NCBI GenBank assembly: GCA_028685295.1
Contig: JAQUEL010000040.1
Location: forward strand, 1-17,478
Reading direction: 5' to 3'
Length of the DNA stretch: 17,478 bases
Origin: a bacterium
GTDB taxonomy: Bacteria > UBP13 > UBA5359
The notes under the pieces were generated by a model, which did no database searches, was not told where the DNA came from, and saw only the letters and a list, made by a program, of their open reading frames with translations. This document shows positions 1 to 7,143 of the stretch, in pieces. Position 1 is the stretch's first letter. Each line of letters opens with the position of its first letter. The position numbers and the translations under genes are program-made.

Positions 1-1870
1 GTAACGCCAGGTAATTATCGGCATTGAGCTTGTAGGCCACACCCAGGCTGGCCATATCCTGAGACATCCTAACAGCAAACCCGGTATCGTCAAAATTAAC
101 TTTGCGGGTCTTAAAGGAACCGAGCAGTGTGAACGAGCCGGACAGATCAAAGGCAGCATCCACCAGATAGGTTTTGAAGATGCCGTCGGATGCTCCCAGT
201 CCCAGATCCTCCACCTGGCTTAAACGCTCGTAACCCAAGGCTACACGCAAAGGTGCAGCTTCGGTACCTTTGAATACGGCCGAAACCGGATTAAGAAGAT
301 CGGCCTTGACATTGCCCAGGCTCACCAGCGCACCGTAACCGCGGATATTATTGTTCAAATCTTCTTGCAGGTCATTGGCCGGGTTAGGCACCTGGCCGAA
401 AGTGAACCTAGTCAAGAACGCACCCAAGCTGGGGCCATGAGCATTGAACATTGTGGCTGAAGAGGGATCGCCGTAGTAGGAGACGAATGGGTTGGTCACG
501 CTGCCTATCTGCAAATAGTAGGCATCTACAGGACCCGCTGCGGCTCCCAGTTTATAGGCTATGCCGTTAGCGGAATCCAAAAAGCTGCTGTCGGCATACT
601 CGGCCTTGAAATCAAAGGGACCAACGTTGATACCGGCATCGATACTCCAGACACGGTTTTTTATCTGGCCCAAAACAGTACCATCGACAAGTCCGGTTCC
701 CGGCTCATCATTCACTCTGACGTAAGTGGCACCCAAATCCAGCATGGATATGGGACTGATGGTTGTCCTGGCCGCAAAGAGAGTCTGCGGATATTGTGTT
801 GTCATATCCGTAGCAGCTTCAAATATTTCATCTCTTGTCCGGCTGAACAGGGCTGTTGTTCTGAACGCACCCAGATCGGCAGCCAGCTTGGCGCCGCTGA
901 AGTACCAGTCATTGCCAAAGGCCGGCAGCTGCTCCAGTATGCTCTGGCTGGAATTAGCCAGCGTAAACGGTGTAAAGAAAGCATTGAAAATGCCCAAATC
1001 AAGACGATTGGCGCCGGAAACAACAAAGAGCCCCAAATCGGTGTTAAAGCTGTCCAGATTGGACAATGCTGCTTTGCTCAGATTATCGTTGGTTGTAAAT
1101 ATTCTGGCACCCAACCCCAGATTGTTGGATAGATTGAAGCCGATACTGGCATCAAATGCCGCTCCGGCATTGAACCCTTCGTCCAGAGAGCGGTCATATT
1201 CATTAACCGGATCAACCCCCTCTTTAGTTAATGATACGCTGCGTGCAGCAACGCCGCCCTTGATGCTGAAGGTCACGACCTCTTCCGGCTGTGGGCGATT
1301 CTCCAGCTTGGTTACTCTCGTTTCAAGATTGCCCACTCTGGCTTCGAGCGCAGTGAGTTTCTTCTGCACATCATCGACACGAACACCGAGAGCAGTCAAT
1401 TCAGTCCTCAGATTATCCACCAGCTTCTGCAGCTTGGCAATATCGTCCTTGGTAGCCAGATTAGCCAAACGACGCTCAAATTCCGCCTTAGTCACATAAC
1501 TGTTGAGCGCAGTCTGCAACTCCGCTTTAGTAGGATAACCCTTGAGAGTATTTTGCAGCTCTGTCTTGGTGGGATAACTATTAAGTTTGGTTTGCAGTTC
1601 GGTCTTGGTCACGTATTTGGAAAGATCGGCCGATTCCGGCAGGCTCTCCAGCAACCTGGACAGAACAACCGCCAGTTCATAGCGGGTTACCGCCCTGTCG
1701 CCGCGAAAAGTATCATCAGGATATCCGACGAAAATACCACGGCTGTAAAGATCACCAATAGCCTGAACAGCCCAGTGATCAGCCGGCACATCGGCCGGCA
1801 CTTGTGCCGATGCAGGCACGATGGTAGCCAGCATTAATAGTGCCACCAACAATAACATCTGTTTTCTCAT
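1..1870 (-). CDS. OmpM-like SLH-domain outer-membrane porin (3' end beyond window)
   Basis: The visible 623 codons start at ATG 1868-1870, preceded by a strong GGAGGG site, and run off the left edge. In order: a signal peptide (residues 1-22, ending ASA-Q); one SLH domain (about 24-75, with VPADHWA, GYPDDTFRG and AVTRYELAVVL); four 13-residue repeats with a TKxEL/F core (86-137); a heptad-rich coiled coil to about 200; then a long stretch of alternating short polar/hydrophobic segments rich in Gly, Asn and aromatics, typical of a beta-barrel. This order matches OmpM-type proteins of diderm Firmicutes, trimeric porins whose SLH domain binds modified peptidoglycan and so holds the outer membrane to the wall. 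It lies 149 bp downstream of the lpt/DUF3084/yqgF operon on the same strand, and a weak promoter candidate in that gap suggests separate expression. The family call is firm; pore specificity cannot be told, and the barrel end is missing. Confidence 0.85.
   Translation of the reverse strand, partial: MRKQMLLLVALLMLATIVPASAQVPADVPADHWAVQAIGDLYSRGIFVGYPDDTFRGDRAVTRYELAVVLSRLLESLPESADLSKYVTKTELQTKLNSYPTKTELQNTLKGYPTKAELQTALNSYVTKAEFERRLANLATKDDIAKLQKLVDNLRTELTALGVRVDDVQKKLTALEARVGNLETRVTKLENRPQPEEVVTFSIKGGVAARSVSLTKEGVDPVNEYDRSLDEGFNAGAAFDASIGFNLSNNLGLGARIFTTNDNLSKAALSNLDSFNTDLGLFVVSGANRLDLGIFNAFFTPFTLANSSQSILEQLPAFGNDWYFSGAKLAADLGAFRTTALFSRTRDEIFEAATDMTTQYPQTLFAARTTISPISMLDLGATYVRVNDEPGTGLVDGTVLGQIKNRVWSIDAGINVGPFDFKAEYADSSFLDSANGIAYKLGAAAGPVDAYYLQIGSVTNPFVSYYGDPSSATMFNAHGPSLGAFLTRFTFGQVPNPANDLQEDLNNNIRGYGALVSLGNVKADLLNPVSAVFKGTEAAPLRVALGYERLSQVEDLGLGASDGIFKTYLVDAAFDLSGSFTLLGSFKTRKVNFDDTGFAVRMSQDMASLGVAYKLNADNYLAL
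1460..1615 (-). repeat. Four 39-bp in-frame repeats (13-residue TKTEL units)
   Basis: Inside the porin gene, four consecutive 39-bp units encode Y-V/P-T-K-T/A-E-L/F followed by a variable half (residues 86-137). The first three share TK(T/A)ELQ and a similar tail (KLNS, TLKG, ALNS); the fourth has diverged to TKAEFERRLAN. The DNA has diverged more than the protein, so this is an old duplication kept for structure, probably the start of the trimeric stalk between the SLH domain and the coiled coil. Confidence 0.85.
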
Positions 1871-1988
1871 TTTGCCCTCCCTCTCTACCTCTATTATGCT
1901 TTATGTTATAGCTACGAGATAATGTTCTACAGCAGCAAGCGAAATTCCTCTTATTCATCTGCTCTGCAAGCGCTTTTTACAACTTTAT

Positions 1989-2016
1989 ATTATACCCTAA
2001 TCAGCTAAAAAAGAAA
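1989..2016 (-). promoter_or_regulatory. Weak candidate promoter for the porin gene
   Basis: On the minus strand a perfect TATAAT (1989-1994) lies 16 nt after TTTCTT (2011-2016), a poor -35 match. It would give a leader of roughly 110 nt before the porin ATG at 1870. The -35 sits in a T-rich run just after the yqgF stop, so it may instead be part of a transcript end. I see no clear terminator hairpin in 1871-2019. Confidence 0.2.
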
Positions 2017-2019
2017 CCC

Positions 2020-2412
2020 CTATTTTGAAAGATATCGCTCTATCAGTATCCGAGCTACATAATCATCGTAGTCAACAGGAGGCAAAAGAAAGGATATCGG
2101 TATCAGACGCCGCCACCCTTGCGGCGGATTGATCTCAAAATATTTACGCCTGGCTTCAAGCGTACTTCCCGTTTCATCAACGCATATAGAAGAACCGTAT
2201 CCCAGACGCGACAGGATTCGGGCTACGGACGACGACGCGGTTCCGTTTCCAAGCAGCACGACCTCCGGTGCATATAATTCCTTTATCAAAGCCAGTTCAT
2301 CCGGCAGCTTGCGACAGGATATCACTTTACTGACAAGAATATCGCCATTTTCATCAGCAACAGCCAGACCACATTTTGACCGGCCGGGGTCTATAGCCAT
2401 AAGATGGTTCAT
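2020..2412 (-). CDS. YqgF/RuvX-like RNase H-fold nuclease
   Basis: A 130-residue protein, close to the usual 130-150 for the family. The RNase H-fold pattern is visible: an N-terminal AIDPGRSKCGLAV (D8), a central VDETGSTLEAR (D79, E80) and a C-terminal PPVDYDDYVARILIERYL (D114, D116, D117). These acidic residues match the metal-binding set of YqgF/RuvX proteins. E. coli YqgF takes part in 16S rRNA 5' maturation and relatives have been proposed as Holliday-junction resolvases; the sequence cannot choose between them. The central motif keeps the DE..ST..A form but the protein is otherwise divergent from E. coli YqgF, and it may be a second, lineage-specific paralogue. Its ATG overlaps the DUF3084 stop (ATGA), so it is translationally coupled as the last gene of the lpt operon. 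It has no evident envelope function itself. Confidence 0.8.
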   Translation of the reverse strand: MNHLMAIDPGRSKCGLAVADENGDILVSKVISCRKLPDELALIKELYAPEVVLLGNGTASSSVARILSRLGYGSSICVDETGSTLEARRKYFEINPPQGWRRLIPISFLLPPVDYDDYVARILIERYLSK

Positions 2413-3656
2413 ATATCATGCTCAACAGCAAAGTCTATCATCAGCGGTCCGCTTGTCCAAGTATCGAAGGCGGCTTTGACGGAAAAATCGACTTCCTTGC
2501 CGTATCCCTTTATATTTCTTATAGTATCAAGAATACAAAAGGCGGAAACACTTCCTACCGTACCCTCTTCCGGGTCGGGCAAGACACCTTTCAATAGGGC
2601 CGTCTCTCTGACACGGCGCAGCAGCTTGATAACCTCTTCACCAATTGCTTCCTGTGTTTTATTCCCATCGATCCTGGCGTTGATAATTTCTTCACCTCGC
2701 CTAAAAATCAGCTTATTCTCCATGATATGAAAAGAGAGAAGAACGGGCTCTCCCGGCGTCGTATTGGTAAATGATGAAACCGTAACAACACTGTTGCGTT
2801 TTGCTTCTGCCAATAGCCTCACAGCAAGTTCAAATTGCTCCCGGCTCCAATATACGCCGTTACCGGCTGCAAGCCTCTTTTCTCTTAAGGCTGAAACAGC
2901 ATCACGAGCACCTCTGGCGCCCATACGCACTGCCGTTTTGTCGGCTTCATCAATCAGAGCAAGCAACTTAGCCCTGCACTTTGTAGGGTTATAATAATCC
3001 GGAATAGCTCCCAGCGTCAGTACTTGATCCGCCCGAAAAACGACCTGGCCGCGCTCCTTGACAATGGCCATACGCCGGGCAAAGGCTCTTACATCTACCA
3101 CATCAGTTTTTAAACGGTCTATCTCCTTCAACAGAGAACGCTTGTTGGTATTAAGATTTGCCACCTCATTCTCTGCCGATGATAGTTTAACAGATGTTGA
3201 TGCATAATCTCTTTTAAGCATGGAAATAGCCCTTTCCAGCTTTTGCAACTCATCATTTTTATGCTCAAGTTCTTTCGTAGCCTTACCCAGCTGATGCTTG
3301 AGGGCCTTTTCCTTTGATGCATAATCAGTGGAAATCTTATATAATTTACCACGTAAAAGAACCAGCTGCGCATTGCGCTGGCTGATTTGCCCATTAAGAT
3401 AGAGAAGTTTTTTTCCCAGCTTCTCCACCCCGAAGAGCGCCAGGCGCGCCTGCTCTGAAAGCAGCAAAATAGCTCCCAGAGTAAGCATAGTGATAAGCAT
3501 ACCGGTAACAATCGTAACCAGAGTAGCCGTATGGCGTGGGCGCAATCCCAGAAGGCTGCGTCTTTTTCTACCCACATTGCTGCCCAGACGATCGCCTATC
3601 AAAGCTATAGCGCCGCTGACTACAACGAGGATGGCTATAAACAAAAAGCTGAACAC
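2409..3656 (-). CDS. DUF3084 membrane-anchored coiled-coil protein
   Basis: 415 residues from a GTG start (3654-3656) with GGAGG 8 nt upstream. Two hydrophobic helices (about 2-20 and 45-67) flank a basic loop (GRKRRSLLGLRPRH), placing the loop in the cytoplasm by the positive-inside rule and the rest on one face. Residues about 85-190 are a charged, Lys/Glu-rich coiled coil; the remainder is a globular domain ending in a conserved-looking block (SGPLMIDFAVEHDI). This layout is that of DUF3084 proteins, known from cyanobacteria and diderm Firmicutes, with no established function. It starts 24 nt after the permease gene and overlaps yqgF by 4 nt, so it is made together with the Lpt exporter. 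A role in envelope spanning or organisation is an inference from that context. Confidence 0.8.
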   Translation of the reverse strand: MFSFLFIAILVVVSGAIALIGDRLGSNVGRKRRSLLGLRPRHTATLVTIVTGMLITMLTLGAILLLSEQARLALFGVEKLGKKLLYLNGQISQRNAQLVLLRGKLYKISTDYASKEKALKHQLGKATKELEHKNDELQKLERAISMLKRDYASTSVKLSSAENEVANLNTNKRSLLKEIDRLKTDVVDVRAFARRMAIVKERGQVVFRADQVLTLGAIPDYYNPTKCRAKLLALIDEADKTAVRMGARGARDAVSALREKRLAAGNGVYWSREQFELAVRLLAEAKRNSVVTVSSFTNTTPGEPVLLSFHIMENKLIFRRGEEIINARIDGNKTQEAIGEEVIKLLRRVRETALLKGVLPDPEEGTVGSVSAFCILDTIRNIKGYGKEVDFSVKAAFDTWTSGPLMIDFAVEHDI

Positions 3657-3680
3657 CTTACCGACCTCCTATTATCATGC

Positions 3681-4772
3681 CTATGCCTGTCGAATTGCTC
3701 GCCCAATCAGAACTATTCCGGCGACGGCCACAATGCCGTTGGCCATCCAGGCCGCCATCCACGGAGGCATATTCCCGCTTTGCCCGAATCTCAAGCCCAG
3801 GGTTATCAAAACATAATAGATAAATATGACAACCAGGCTTAGTCCAACTCCCATAGAGGAAGAACTTCTATGCGGCTTCAAACCTAAAGGTACCCCTATA
3901 AGCGCAAATATGAAACTGGCAAACGGCACAGCAAATTTCATATGCAGTTGCGTCATAAGAGGTGCAGTATTCTCTCCCTCCCCGGCAAGAGTTGCAACAA
4001 GTCGCCTTATCTCACCGGCACTCATATCCTCAGGACGCTTCCTGCGCTGCAAGAGTTGCTCCGGTGTATTGGAGAGGAGCAAGCATTGTCGCTTGAATTC
4101 TATCTTATAAATTCTACCTTCGCTATCCATTCTCTGAGAAAAACCGTTTACCAGATTCCACATGCGCCCACTCCAGATAGCCCTTTTGGCATAAGTTATA
4201 GCCATTGGCCTGCCGCCGGCATCCTTTTCCAGTATAGAAACGCCCTGCATCTCTTTGTGTGCCGCATCAAAGGTATCTGCGGATATAATACGTGAAGACT
4301 TTTCACTGCGTTCTTGCAACAGCACACTTCTCTCCTTACCTCGCAGCTCTTTGCCCTCGGAGAATCTGACGACGATAGCTTCGGAAAGAGAATTAGCTCT
4401 GGGAACAACCGTTTCATTCAAAAATATACCGGCTAAGCTAACAATAACTGCCATAGCAAGGACCGGTCTAAGACACCTTATCAAGCTTATACCCCCGGCT
4501 TGCATAGCAATTATCTCACTATCAGCCGAGAGCCGCCCAAAAGAGAGTAATGTGGCTACCAGCATAGCCATAGGAAAGCTCATGGCTGCTATACCGGGCA
4601 ACCCCAACACAAGTATTTTAGCCACACCGATAAGAGGGGCACCATTATTGACCATCAAACGGCTTAAATCGAGTATTCTGCCGGCAACCAATGCTATGGT
4701 AAATACTGCTACTCCAAATAGGAATGGGCCTCTTAATTCCGATAATATATATCTGTCAATCAATCGTCTCAC
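3681..4772 (-). CDS. LptF/LptG-family LPS export permease
   Basis: A 363-residue inner-membrane protein, the usual size of LptF/LptG. Six membrane segments are visible in a 3+3 arrangement (about 16-36, 55-77, 100-118 and 282-298, 308-328, 338-358), separated by a large periplasmic domain (about 120-275) with the expected beta-jellyroll character. The N-terminal RLIDRYILSELRGPF and the RLSADSEIIAMQAGG block after the second helix, the coupling region that contacts LptB, are family hallmarks. The start is GTG, and its GTGA overlaps the lptB stop codon by 4 nt, so translation is coupled. With LptB it should form the ABC transporter that extracts LPS from the inner membrane. E. coli uses an LptF-LptG heterodimer; only one permease gene is here, so it may act as a homodimer or have a partner encoded elsewhere. 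Confidence 0.93.
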   Translation of the reverse strand: MRRLIDRYILSELRGPFLFGVAVFTIALVAGRILDLSRLMVNNGAPLIGVAKILVLGLPGIAAMSFPMAMLVATLLSFGRLSADSEIIAMQAGGISLIRCLRPVLAMAVIVSLAGIFLNETVVPRANSLSEAIVVRFSEGKELRGKERSVLLQERSEKSSRIISADTFDAAHKEMQGVSILEKDAGGRPMAITYAKRAIWSGRMWNLVNGFSQRMDSEGRIYKIEFKRQCLLLSNTPEQLLQRRKRPEDMSAGEIRRLVATLAGEGENTAPLMTQLHMKFAVPFASFIFALIGVPLGLKPHRSSSSMGVGLSLVVIFIYYVLITLGLRFGQSGNMPPWMAAWMANGIVAVAGIVLIGRAIRQA

Positions 4773-5506
4773 AGAGAGAACCTCTCTCCCAGATAAAACT
4801 CCCTGGCTACCGGGCTGTCACTTATCTCTGCTGAAGTGCCCGATAGCAGTATCCGGCCGTCATACATCAAATAAGCTCTCTCCGTGATAGAGAGCGTCTC
4901 TCTGACGTTATGATCGGTTATCAGGACTCCCAGGCCTCTATCTCTGAGATGCATTATTAATTCCTGCAGCTCTCCAATGGCGATAGGATCTATACCGGTA
5001 AACGGTTCATCAAGCAGAATAAAGGATGGTGCTGCCGCCAACGAACGTGCTATCTCCACTCGGCGTCTTTCCCCCCCTGACAAAGCGCTGCCGTTTCTGT
5101 CGGCAAGATGAGCTATATTAAATTCCTGCATCAGTGATTCAGCCCGCGCAATCTGCTCTTTCCCATACAATCCGGCAGCCTGGCAAACCATTAATATGTT
5201 ATCTCTGACGCTGAGACGGCGAAAGATGGATGCTTCCTGTGCCAGATAGCCTATACCCATAAGAGCCCTTTTATGCATCGGCTTATCGGTGATATCTTCA
5301 CTATCAATGACAACCTTTCCCTCATCGGCACGCACAAGGCCTACCATCATATAAAAGGTAGTGGTCTTGCCTGCTCCGTTAGGACCGAGCAAACCTACTA
5401 TCTCACCGCGTTCTAAATTTAAACATACTTTATTCACAACCGTCCTGGCACCATACATCTTAACCAAACCTGTGCCTGTAATGCTCTCAGCCATTCTTAT
5501 CTGCAT
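4769..5506 (-). CDS. lptB: LPS export ABC transporter ATPase LptB
   Basis: 245 residues with a complete ABC ATPase set: Walker A GPNGAGKTTT (41-50), Q-loop Q90, signature LSGGERRRVEIAR (142-154), Walker B FILLDEP (162-168) with E167 as catalytic base, and H-loop ITDHNVRE (H199). The tail SGTSAEISDSPVAREFYLGERF is characteristic of LptB rather than of branched-chain amino-acid ATPases, its closest relatives. It powers LPS extraction by the LptF/G-type permease whose gene overlaps its stop. Its first 20 nt overlap the end of lptA. The start is uncertain: the GAGG site directly abuts the first ATG (5506), while Met5 (5494) lies 12 nt past it, so translation from Met5 or by coupling to lptA is as likely. 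Confidence 0.95.
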   Translation of the reverse strand: MQIRMAESITGTGLVKMYGARTVVNKVCLNLERGEIVGLLGPNGAGKTTTFYMMVGLVRADEGKVVIDSEDITDKPMHKRALMGIGYLAQEASIFRRLSVRDNILMVCQAAGLYGKEQIARAESLMQEFNIAHLADRNGSALSGGERRRVEIARSLAAAPSFILLDEPFTGIDPIAIGELQELIMHLRDRGLGVLITDHNVRETLSITERAYLMYDGRILLSGTSAEISDSPVAREFYLGERFSL

Positions 5507-6080
5507 CCTCTAAAGGCATCTCCAGCCGGGCATTCCCCTCGGCCATTATTAATTTGCTCGTAAAAATTATCTTATCTGCGCTAATGCTCTTATCCGCCTG
5601 CCGAGCCCTTGCTGCACCACTAAGCGTAATCTCCTTCGAAGCGATTTTATAGACAGCCAGCTCGCAAGCAGCCTTCATATCTTCACGCTGAAGACGCACA
5701 TCACCGCTGGCAGTAAATACCTGTTTCTCTATCTCCATTTTTTTGCTCGCCAGGGTAATACCCTCACCCGTAAGGATGGGATTGCCGGTCACAGTTATAC
5801 GCCTGCTTTTGCCTTTACTGCAAAAAAGCGCCTCTCTCCCGGTTATCTTATAACCGTTCTCTGTTATTTTAACTGAACCGGCCGCTTTGAACAGGCCTGT
5901 ATCTGTTTGATAATCTATTCGGTCCGCCTCCATAGTCGCAGCCCCGACAGGGCAGAATCCCAAGAGCAAAGATACATAAAGAAAGCCCAGAAGGGATCTA
6001 AGCACCATACCTAGAGCATTATACCGCCGTAAAGCATCAAATTTAATAAAAGGGAAAACCCTTTTGCAATAATATCTCAT
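5487..6080 (-). CDS. lptA: LptA/OstA-family periplasmic LPS bridge protein
   Basis: 197 residues. A basic N-terminus, then a hydrophobic core (about 25-43) ending PVGAA, reads as a secretion signal. The rest is a repeating beta-strand pattern of the LptA/OstA fold: MEADRIDYQTDTGLFKAAGSVKIT (read in segments from 50), then KKMEIEKQVFTASGDV and SADKIIFTSKLIMAEGNARL, each giving the xADxIxY...xxAxGxV signature. LptA proteins form the periplasmic bridge that carries LPS between membranes. The ATG at 6080 has AGGAGAGGG just upstream, so it is preferred over Met25 despite the long N-region. It is the first gene of the lpt operon; no separate lptC-like gene lies upstream, so this protein may also do LptC's work or LptC is elsewhere. 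C43 does not sit in a good lipobox. Confidence 0.85.
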   Translation of the reverse strand: MRYYCKRVFPFIKFDALRRYNALGMVLRSLLGFLYVSLLLGFCPVGAATMEADRIDYQTDTGLFKAAGSVKITENGYKITGREALFCSKGKSRRITVTGNPILTGEGITLASKKMEIEKQVFTASGDVRLQREDMKAACELAVYKIASKEITLSGAARARQADKSISADKIIFTSKLIMAEGNARLEMPLEDADKNG

Positions 6081-6133
6081 AGAATCACCCTCTCCTCTTA
6101 ATTATAACTATTTTTTAACTATAGAAGACAACA

Positions 6134-6164
6134 CCGGCGCCCATGCCATAAGGACAGGCGCCGG
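6134..6164. other. GC-rich hairpin upstream of lptA
   Basis: A perfect 8-bp inverted repeat, CCGGCGCC (6134-6141) and GGCGCCGG (6157-6164), encloses a 15-nt loop. It sits 54 bp upstream of the lptA ATG. Neither side carries a good T-run (minus side TGTTGTCTTC), so it is not a clean terminator. If the promoter at 6178-6207 is used, this hairpin lies near the 5' end of the lpt mRNA and could stabilise it or tune its expression. Confidence 0.5.
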
Positions 6165-6177
6165 CGATGATAACATT

Positions 6178-6207
6178 ATTATAATAGATTTCGACACAAT
6201 AGACCAA
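6178..6207 (-). promoter_or_regulatory. Candidate promoter of the lpt operon
   Basis: Minus-strand TATAAT (6178-6183), a perfect -10, lies 18 nt from TTGGTC (6202-6207), a half-matching -35. It is about 100 bp before the lptA start. A second perfect TATAAT at 6242-6247 has TTGCAG 19 nt upstream (6267-6272) and is an alternative. No other gene lies between, so a promoter is expected here. Confidence 0.35.
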
Positions 6208-6301
6208 TATCCTACTAAAGTAAAATACGCATGCCGAGCTAATTATACGACATCAGATACCGGTTCCTGCAATATAGGTCATTATTCTATATGTCGCATG
6301 C

Positions 6302-6330
6302 TTGTGAAACACCTTTCTATACGATAGAAT
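6302..6330 (+). promoter_or_regulatory. Candidate promoter of the glycosyltransferase pair, with overlapping dyad
   Basis: TTGTGA (6302-6307), 17 nt, then TAGAAT (6325-6330), about 60 bp before the GT2 start at 6392. A perfect dyad, TTCTAT-ACG-ATAGAA (6315-6329), covers the -10, and a second one, ATATAG-N9-CTATAT (6272-6292), lies just upstream. Dyads at a promoter often bind a regulator, which here would be unidentified. Based on consensus match and position only. Confidence 0.4.
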
Positions 6331-6391
6331 TAATAAAGTATTAAGATTCTACATGGTAATTACTATATGCTATATGAAAGGTACCGATAAT

Positions 6392-7141
6392 ATGCTTCAG
6401 CAAAGTATTTCAGTAATCCTCCCGGCGTTCAACGAAGAGGCAAACATTGAACAAGCAGTCAAGCTATCCCAGGAAGCAATGTCACGCTATTTCAGTGAGG
6501 TAGAGGTCATACCGGTAAACGATGGCAGTGCGGATGCCACCGGAACCCTTATCGATCGTCTGGCTGATAGTGATCCGCGGGTAAGACCGGTCCATCACTC
6601 TGTTAACAAGGGTTACGGTGCTGCCTTGCGTTCCGGGTTCAAGGCCGCCGGCGGCGAGCTGATATTCTTTACCGATGGAGATAACCAATTCGATCTCCAT
6701 GAGATCACATTGCTGATAGAGAGATTGAAAGAAGCGGATATGATTATCGGATACAGGATTCGACGCAACGATCACTTTATGCGTACTGTCAACGCTTTTC
6801 TATATAATATGCTGATACGGGTGTTGTTCGGACTGAAGGTAAGAGATATTGATTGTGCTTTCAAGCTTTTCCGGCGCGATTTGTTAAAGGAGATAGAACT
6901 TGAATCTGATGGTGCGCTCATCAGCGCGGAACTGCTTATCAAAGCCAAAATGTCCGGCTGCAGTATGATCGAGGTTGGAGTTCATCACTTTCCACGCTTG
7001 GCAGGAGAGCAGACCGGTGCCAATCTCAAAGTTATCTTGAAGACCTTCATAGAAATATTCAAATTTTACAGTAAGCTTAAGCATTCTACCACTACTCGCT
7101 GCTCATGCCAATGTGCTTCCGGCAAGAAAGACTGCTGCTAA
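6392..7141 (+). CDS. GT2 polyprenyl-phosphate glycosyltransferase (DPM1/ArnC-like)
   Basis: 249 residues from ATG 6392, chosen because AAAGG lies 10 nt upstream and the protein then begins just before the fold; in-frame ATGs at 6353 and 6374 lack such a site. GT-A motifs are clear: VILPAFNEE (8-16), VNDGSADAT (42-50), KGYGAALRSGF (73-83), the metal-binding DGDNQ (95-99) and DIDCAFKLFRR (152-162). These place it with dolichol/polyprenyl-phosphate sugar synthases, which move a sugar from a nucleotide donor onto undecaprenyl phosphate at the cytoplasmic face. It lacks the C-terminal membrane helices of ArnC and is of soluble DPM1 type. It is followed 2 nt later by an ArnT-like transferase, the expected user of its product. 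Odd point: the tail (237-249) is CSCQCASGKKDCC, with five Cys, not part of the fold. The exact sugar is unknown. Confidence 0.88.
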   Translation: MLQQSISVILPAFNEEANIEQAVKLSQEAMSRYFSEVEVIPVNDGSADATGTLIDRLADSDPRVRPVHHSVNKGYGAALRSGFKAAGGELIFFTDGDNQFDLHEITLLIERLKEADMIIGYRIRRNDHFMRTVNAFLYNMLIRVLFGLKVRDIDCAFKLFRRDLLKEIELESDGALISAELLIKAKMSGCSMIEVGVHHFPRLAGEQTGANLKVILKTFIEIFKFYSKLKHSTTTRCSCQCASGKKDCC

Positions 7142-7143
7142 TT

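Noticed and set aside
726-1499. 257-codon plus-strand open frame
   Set aside because: It is antisense to the porin gene, which has a signal peptide, SLH domain and strong ribosome site; the plus-strand product is Ser/Leu/Arg-rich with no domain.
1460-1615. Regular 39-bp spacing that could suggest a CRISPR-like or tandem DNA repeat
   Set aside because: The units are in frame, similar at protein level, diverged at DNA level and have no spacers; they are protein repeats.
4255-4887. 210-codon plus-strand open frame
   Set aside because: Antisense to lptF/G and lptB, both with clear family motifs in coupled reading frames; the plus-strand translation shows no recognisable motif.
7105-7143. Upstream ATG start for the ArnT-like protein
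   Set aside because: It would overlap the GT2 tail by 37 nt and add 13 residues not seen in the family; ATG 7144 lies 2 nt after the GT2 stop, a normal coupled arrangement.
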